Below, in pieces: positions 6,453 through 8,527 of a stretch of 8,527 nucleotides of DNA. Source of the DNA: Desulfatirhabdium butyrativorans (GTDB lineage: Bacteria > Desulfobacterota > Desulfobacteria > Desulfobacterales > DYRK01); NCBI GenBank assembly GCA_020718785.1, contig DYRK01000243.1, positions 1-8,527 of the forward strand, read 5' to 3'. The notes beneath the pieces are model-generated. The model saw only the letters and a program-made list of their open reading frames with translations, did no database searches and was not told the DNA's origin. Made by a program: the position numbers and the translations under genes. The first letter of the stretch is position 1. Each line of letters begins with the position of its first letter.

Positions 6453-6482
6453 ATTGGCGTTTATCAGCGTCCATTGGCGGTT
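6453..6482 (+). repeat. Three 10-bp tandem units upstream of the plus-strand ATPase
   Basis: ATTGGCGTTT, ATCAGCGTCC and ATTGGCGGTT follow one another with an exact 10-bp period and an invariant AT..GCG core, so each core falls on the same face of the helix. They end 53 nt before the ATG at 6536. They could be a protein-binding site, or a worn fragment of an intergenic repeat family. Confidence 0.45.
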
Positions 6483-6527
6483 AAAAATCATGCAACTGCG
6501 TAACTCCTATCCCGATTTTCACTTACC

Positions 6528-6532
6528 GGAGG
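6528..6532 (+). promoter_or_regulatory. Ribosome binding site GGAGG of the plus-strand ATPase
   Basis: GGAGG lies only 3 nt before ATG at 6536, a tight but usable spacing. The start is supported independently by alignment of MTRFFN with MNRFFN of the paralogue. Confidence 0.6.
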
Positions 6533-6535
6533 CAA

Positions 6536-8149
6536 ATGACCCGTTTTTTCAATATTGCCGGTCCCTGCCGGCCCGAAATTCATTATATGATTGACCCGCT
6601 GCCCCGTCTTCCGGGGGTACGGGAACTGATCGAAAGCCAGAATTTTTTTGTGATTCACGGTCCCCGTCAGAGCGGAAAAACCACCTATCTGTATGCGCTT
6701 ATGCACCGGCTGAACGCGGAAGGCAGATTTTCCGCATTGACGGTCAACATACAGCCGGCAGCCGCGGCAAATGATTCGGCTCATGCCATGATGATGATAG
6801 CGGATGCGATCTGGCACAAAGCCCGGCGTCATCTTCCTGAAAAAGAATGCCCCGACATGCCGGATACTTCGGATCAGGAAAGCTTTTCACGTGGACAGCT
6901 GCAGCGTTATCTGAACATGTGGGCAGAAAAAAATCCCAAACCCGCGGTACTGTTTATTGACGAAGCCGATACGCTCCCAGAGCCTATATTTCCTTCGCTT
7001 TTGCGTCAGCTTATAGCGGGTTTTGAAGATCGTCCCCATGGTTTTCCGCATTCGGTGATTTTAACGGGTGTCAGAGATATCCGAAATTATCTCTTTCAAA
7101 AAAAACAGAACTCCCAGACAGAGCCGCGTAATTCCGGAAACTTTGCCGCTCTTCCTTTTGATATAAAAGCAGAATCTTTTTTTATGGGAGGATTCACGCC
7201 TTCGGAAACCGCCGCGCTGTTAGATAAGCACAGCAAAGCTTCCGGACAGGTATTTTCACCGGAAATCAAAGCCGAAATATTCCGCCTGACTCAGGGACAG
7301 CCCTGGTTGGTCAATGCGCTGACCCGGCAGATTGTGACGGGTATTCTGAAAGATGACTGCAGCCGTCCCGTCACTTTTGCCCATATAATCGAAGCCCGAA
7401 AGAGACTTATCCTGCGCCGGGATACGCATTTGGAAAATCTGACAGACAGGCTAAAAGAATCGGCAGTAAAGACTGTGACAGAGGCAGTTATCAGCGGTGA
7501 ATTTTTGGAACCGGGCAGACTTCGTGACGATCTCACGCATGTTCGGGAAATCGGGCTGGCGACGCTGGAACCGCCTGTGAAATTTGCCAATCCGATCTAT
7601 GCCGAGACGGTTTTCAGAGCATTGAATTACTCATACCAGATATCTTTTAACCCGGAAATGGCGGAACCGGGAAGATATATAAAATCCGGGCGGCTGATTA
7701 TGGACAGCCTGCTTTCCGTGTTTCAGGAATTTTACCGCCGTCATGCCGAAGCATGGCTTGAAAAATTCGATTTCCGGGAAATCGGCAGGCAATTGCTGCT
7801 AATGGCTTTTCTACAGAGAATTGTCGGCATCAACGGACTCATCGAATGCGAAACCGCGGTGGGCAGCGGACGATGTGAGGTCTTGGTGATATTCGGTTCG
7901 GAACGCTTCGCGCTTACGCTCAAACTTCAGCGGGACAGCTATTCGGAACAGGAAGGGCTTTCGGAAATGCTCGGATATTTGAACCGTCTGGGGCAGGATC
8001 AGGGTTATCTTATTTTATTCGAAACAGATTCCCAAATCCCCTGGGAAAAGAATAGCTACCGTATAACATCCCAGATTCCATTGGAAAAACGCATTTTTCG
8101 CAAAGATATGACCATTGAGGGAAAGCGGGTCATACTGATCGGAATGTGA
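6536..8149 (+). CDS. Paralogous AAA-like ATPase with degenerate PD-(D/E)XK motif
   Basis: This 537-residue protein aligns with the minus-strand protein encoded at 4546-6102 along its whole length. The ATPase part is intact: Walker A GPRQSGKT (42-49, K48), Walker B AVLFIDEAD (137-145), GVRDIRNY (178-185) and LTQGQPW (251-257). The C-terminal nuclease-like part is altered: GSGRCE has Glu (E448) where the paralogue has Asp, and TLK (T461, K463) replaces ELK. E437 and K463 remain. The Glu-to-Thr change (codon ACG at 7916-7918) removes an acidic metal ligand and predicts weak or no nuclease activity. It is longer than its paralogue mainly through a loop near 188-207 and a 13-residue duplication near 499-524. 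The two genes are divergent, 433 bp apart. A regulatory or structural role for this copy is inference. Confidence 0.9.
   Translation: MTRFFNIAGPCRPEIHYMIDPLPRLPGVRELIESQNFFVIHGPRQSGKTTYLYALMHRLNAEGRFSALTVNIQPAAAANDSAHAMMMIADAIWHKARRHLPEKECPDMPDTSDQESFSRGQLQRYLNMWAEKNPKPAVLFIDEADTLPEPIFPSLLRQLIAGFEDRPHGFPHSVILTGVRDIRNYLFQKKQNSQTEPRNSGNFAALPFDIKAESFFMGGFTPSETAALLDKHSKASGQVFSPEIKAEIFRLTQGQPWLVNALTRQIVTGILKDDCSRPVTFAHIIEARKRLILRRDTHLENLTDRLKESAVKTVTEAVISGEFLEPGRLRDDLTHVREIGLATLEPPVKFANPIYAETVFRALNYSYQISFNPEMAEPGRYIKSGRLIMDSLLSVFQEFYRRHAEAWLEKFDFREIGRQLLLMAFLQRIVGINGLIECETAVGSGRCEVLVIFGSERFALTLKLQRDSYSEQEGLSEMLGYLNRLGQDQGYLILFETDSQIPWEKNSYRITSQIPLEKRIFRKDMTIEGKRVILIGM
8030..8107 (+). repeat. In-frame 39-bp tandem duplication in the ATPase C-terminus
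   Basis: 8030-8068 and 8069-8107 encode SQIPWEKNSYRIT and then SQIPLEKRIFRKD. The paralogue has the segment once (TEIPWEKRIYRKE). The two copies have diverged in sequence, so the duplication is not recent. It keeps the reading frame and inserts 13 residues just after the last strand of the nuclease-like domain. Confidence 0.75.
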
Positions 8150-8204
8150 CAGAAAATGAGATCATAAGCGAGCGACCTTGAAGACTTATAATTTTTTTGC
8201 GGCA

Positions 8205-8226
8205 GAACAGGCATTTTTGCCTGTTC
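8205..8226. repeat. GAACAGGCA/TGCCTGTTC palindrome
   Basis: A perfect 9-bp stem (GAACAGGCA, 8205-8213; TGCCTGTTC, 8218-8226) with a 4-nt T loop, 55 nt after the stop of the plus-strand ATPase. No T run follows on the plus strand, so termination is doubtful. It forms a pair with the next palindrome. Confidence 0.6.
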
Positions 8227-8234
8227 ATGATAAA

Positions 8235-8256
8235 GGTCAGACAGAAATGTCTGACC
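8235..8256. repeat. GGTCAGACA/TGTCTGACC palindrome with GAAA tetraloop
   Basis: A perfect 9-bp stem (8235-8243 and 8248-8256) capped by GAAA, 8 nt after the preceding palindrome and of the same 22-nt size. It lies 61 nt before the short downstream ORF. No T run follows. The twin arrangement suggests a composite intergenic repeat. Confidence 0.65.
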
Positions 8257-8317
8257 CACCGAATCTTATAAATCATAGCGGAAATTCCGGCGTCTTTGAG
8301 CCTTTGCAGGAGATTCC

Positions 8318-8479
8318 ATGACTTCGATTCTGCTTACATTTATCGGCAACAATGACTTTTATCCCGATGAGTCGCCCGGGGCTATTATCTCTATTCTCCG
8401 GCAGAGAAAATTCGACCGGATGTATTTGCTGTACAACAAGGACAACTATCTGGAAGCAGGAGAAAAGATTAGACATTAG
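8318..8479 (+). CDS. Truncated N-terminus resembling an RtcR-type CARF domain
   Basis: A 53-residue ORF begins MTSILLTFIGNND and continues PGAIISIL, KFDRMYLLYNKDNY. A first strand ending in LLTF.G..D, a PGAI.SIL helix and FD..YLLYN resemble the first half of the Rossmann-like ligand-binding domain of CARF proteins, in particular the N-terminal domain of RtcR-like sigma-54 regulators. Family knowledge puts such domains at well over 100 residues, so this one is cut short. The stop at 8477 lies in a repetitive TTAGACATTAGACATTTT stretch (8469-8486), and neither alternative frame resumes the domain before the window ends. AGGAG (8308-8312) lies 5 nt before the ATG. It is probably a pseudogene remnant, and the family call is tentative, from recall of motif shape only. 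Confidence 0.4.
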   Translation: MTSILLTFIGNNDFYPDESPGAIISILRQRKFDRMYLLYNKDNYLEAGEKIRH

Positions 8480-8527
8480 ACATTTTCGGAAATAAGGGTT
8501 ATCTTTAGAGGGTCAAAGATTTCCGGC

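Noticed and set aside
8187..8192. Perfect TATAAT as a -10 box before the short CARF-like ORF
   Set aside because: No -35-like hexamer is found 16-18 nt upstream, so a promoter is not supported.
8192..8226. Terminator for the plus-strand ATPase
   Set aside because: The T run at 8192-8198 lies before the stem instead of after it, and no T run follows on the minus strand.

Overview
The window looks like an accessory, repeat-rich stretch of a Gram-negative bacterial chromosome. A secreted multi-module protein with NHL, Ig-like and dockerin-like parts, a pair of paralogous ATPase-nuclease genes and dense families of intergenic palindromes together resemble genomes of filamentous or multicellular Desulfobacterota (Desulfonema-like). 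That taxonomic guess is inference from style, not from a marker gene.

Layout. 1-775: no gene, but an array of five direct copies and one inverted copy of a roughly 115-190 bp repeat built around GTGCTGA...TCAGCAC palindromes. 790-1147: a near-consensus sigma-70 promoter, then a structured leader of about 240 nt ending in an intrinsic terminator, then a long hairpin and a strong ribosome binding site. 1148-4390 (+): a 1080-residue exported protein with a six-bladed NHL propeller, four copies of an unnamed beta-rich module, two carboxypeptidase-regulatory-like modules, an EF-hand-like loop and a C-terminal dockerin-like pair. 4391-4545: convergent intergenic gap with three palindromes. 4546-6102 (-) and 6536-8149 (+): divergent paralogous AAA-like ATPases with a C-terminal PD-(D/E)XK-type domain. 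The gap between them carries a 135-bp MITE-like element with terminal inverted repeats and a 7-bp target duplication. 8150-8317: two more palindromes. 8318-8479 (+): a short ORF resembling the start of an RtcR-type CARF protein, apparently cut off after 53 residues.

The genes do not form an obvious pathway. The exported protein stands alone, behind its own promoter and a leader that could attenuate it. The ATPase pair probably arose by duplication. The minus-strand copy keeps the nuclease motif (D442, E455, K457), while the plus-strand copy has lost the acidic residue of ExK (T461) and has Glu for the Asp, so the two probably differ in activity. The strongest leads are the terminator-bearing leader, the asymmetric decay of the ATPase-nuclease pair, the palindrome array with variable arms, and the MITE-like insertion.
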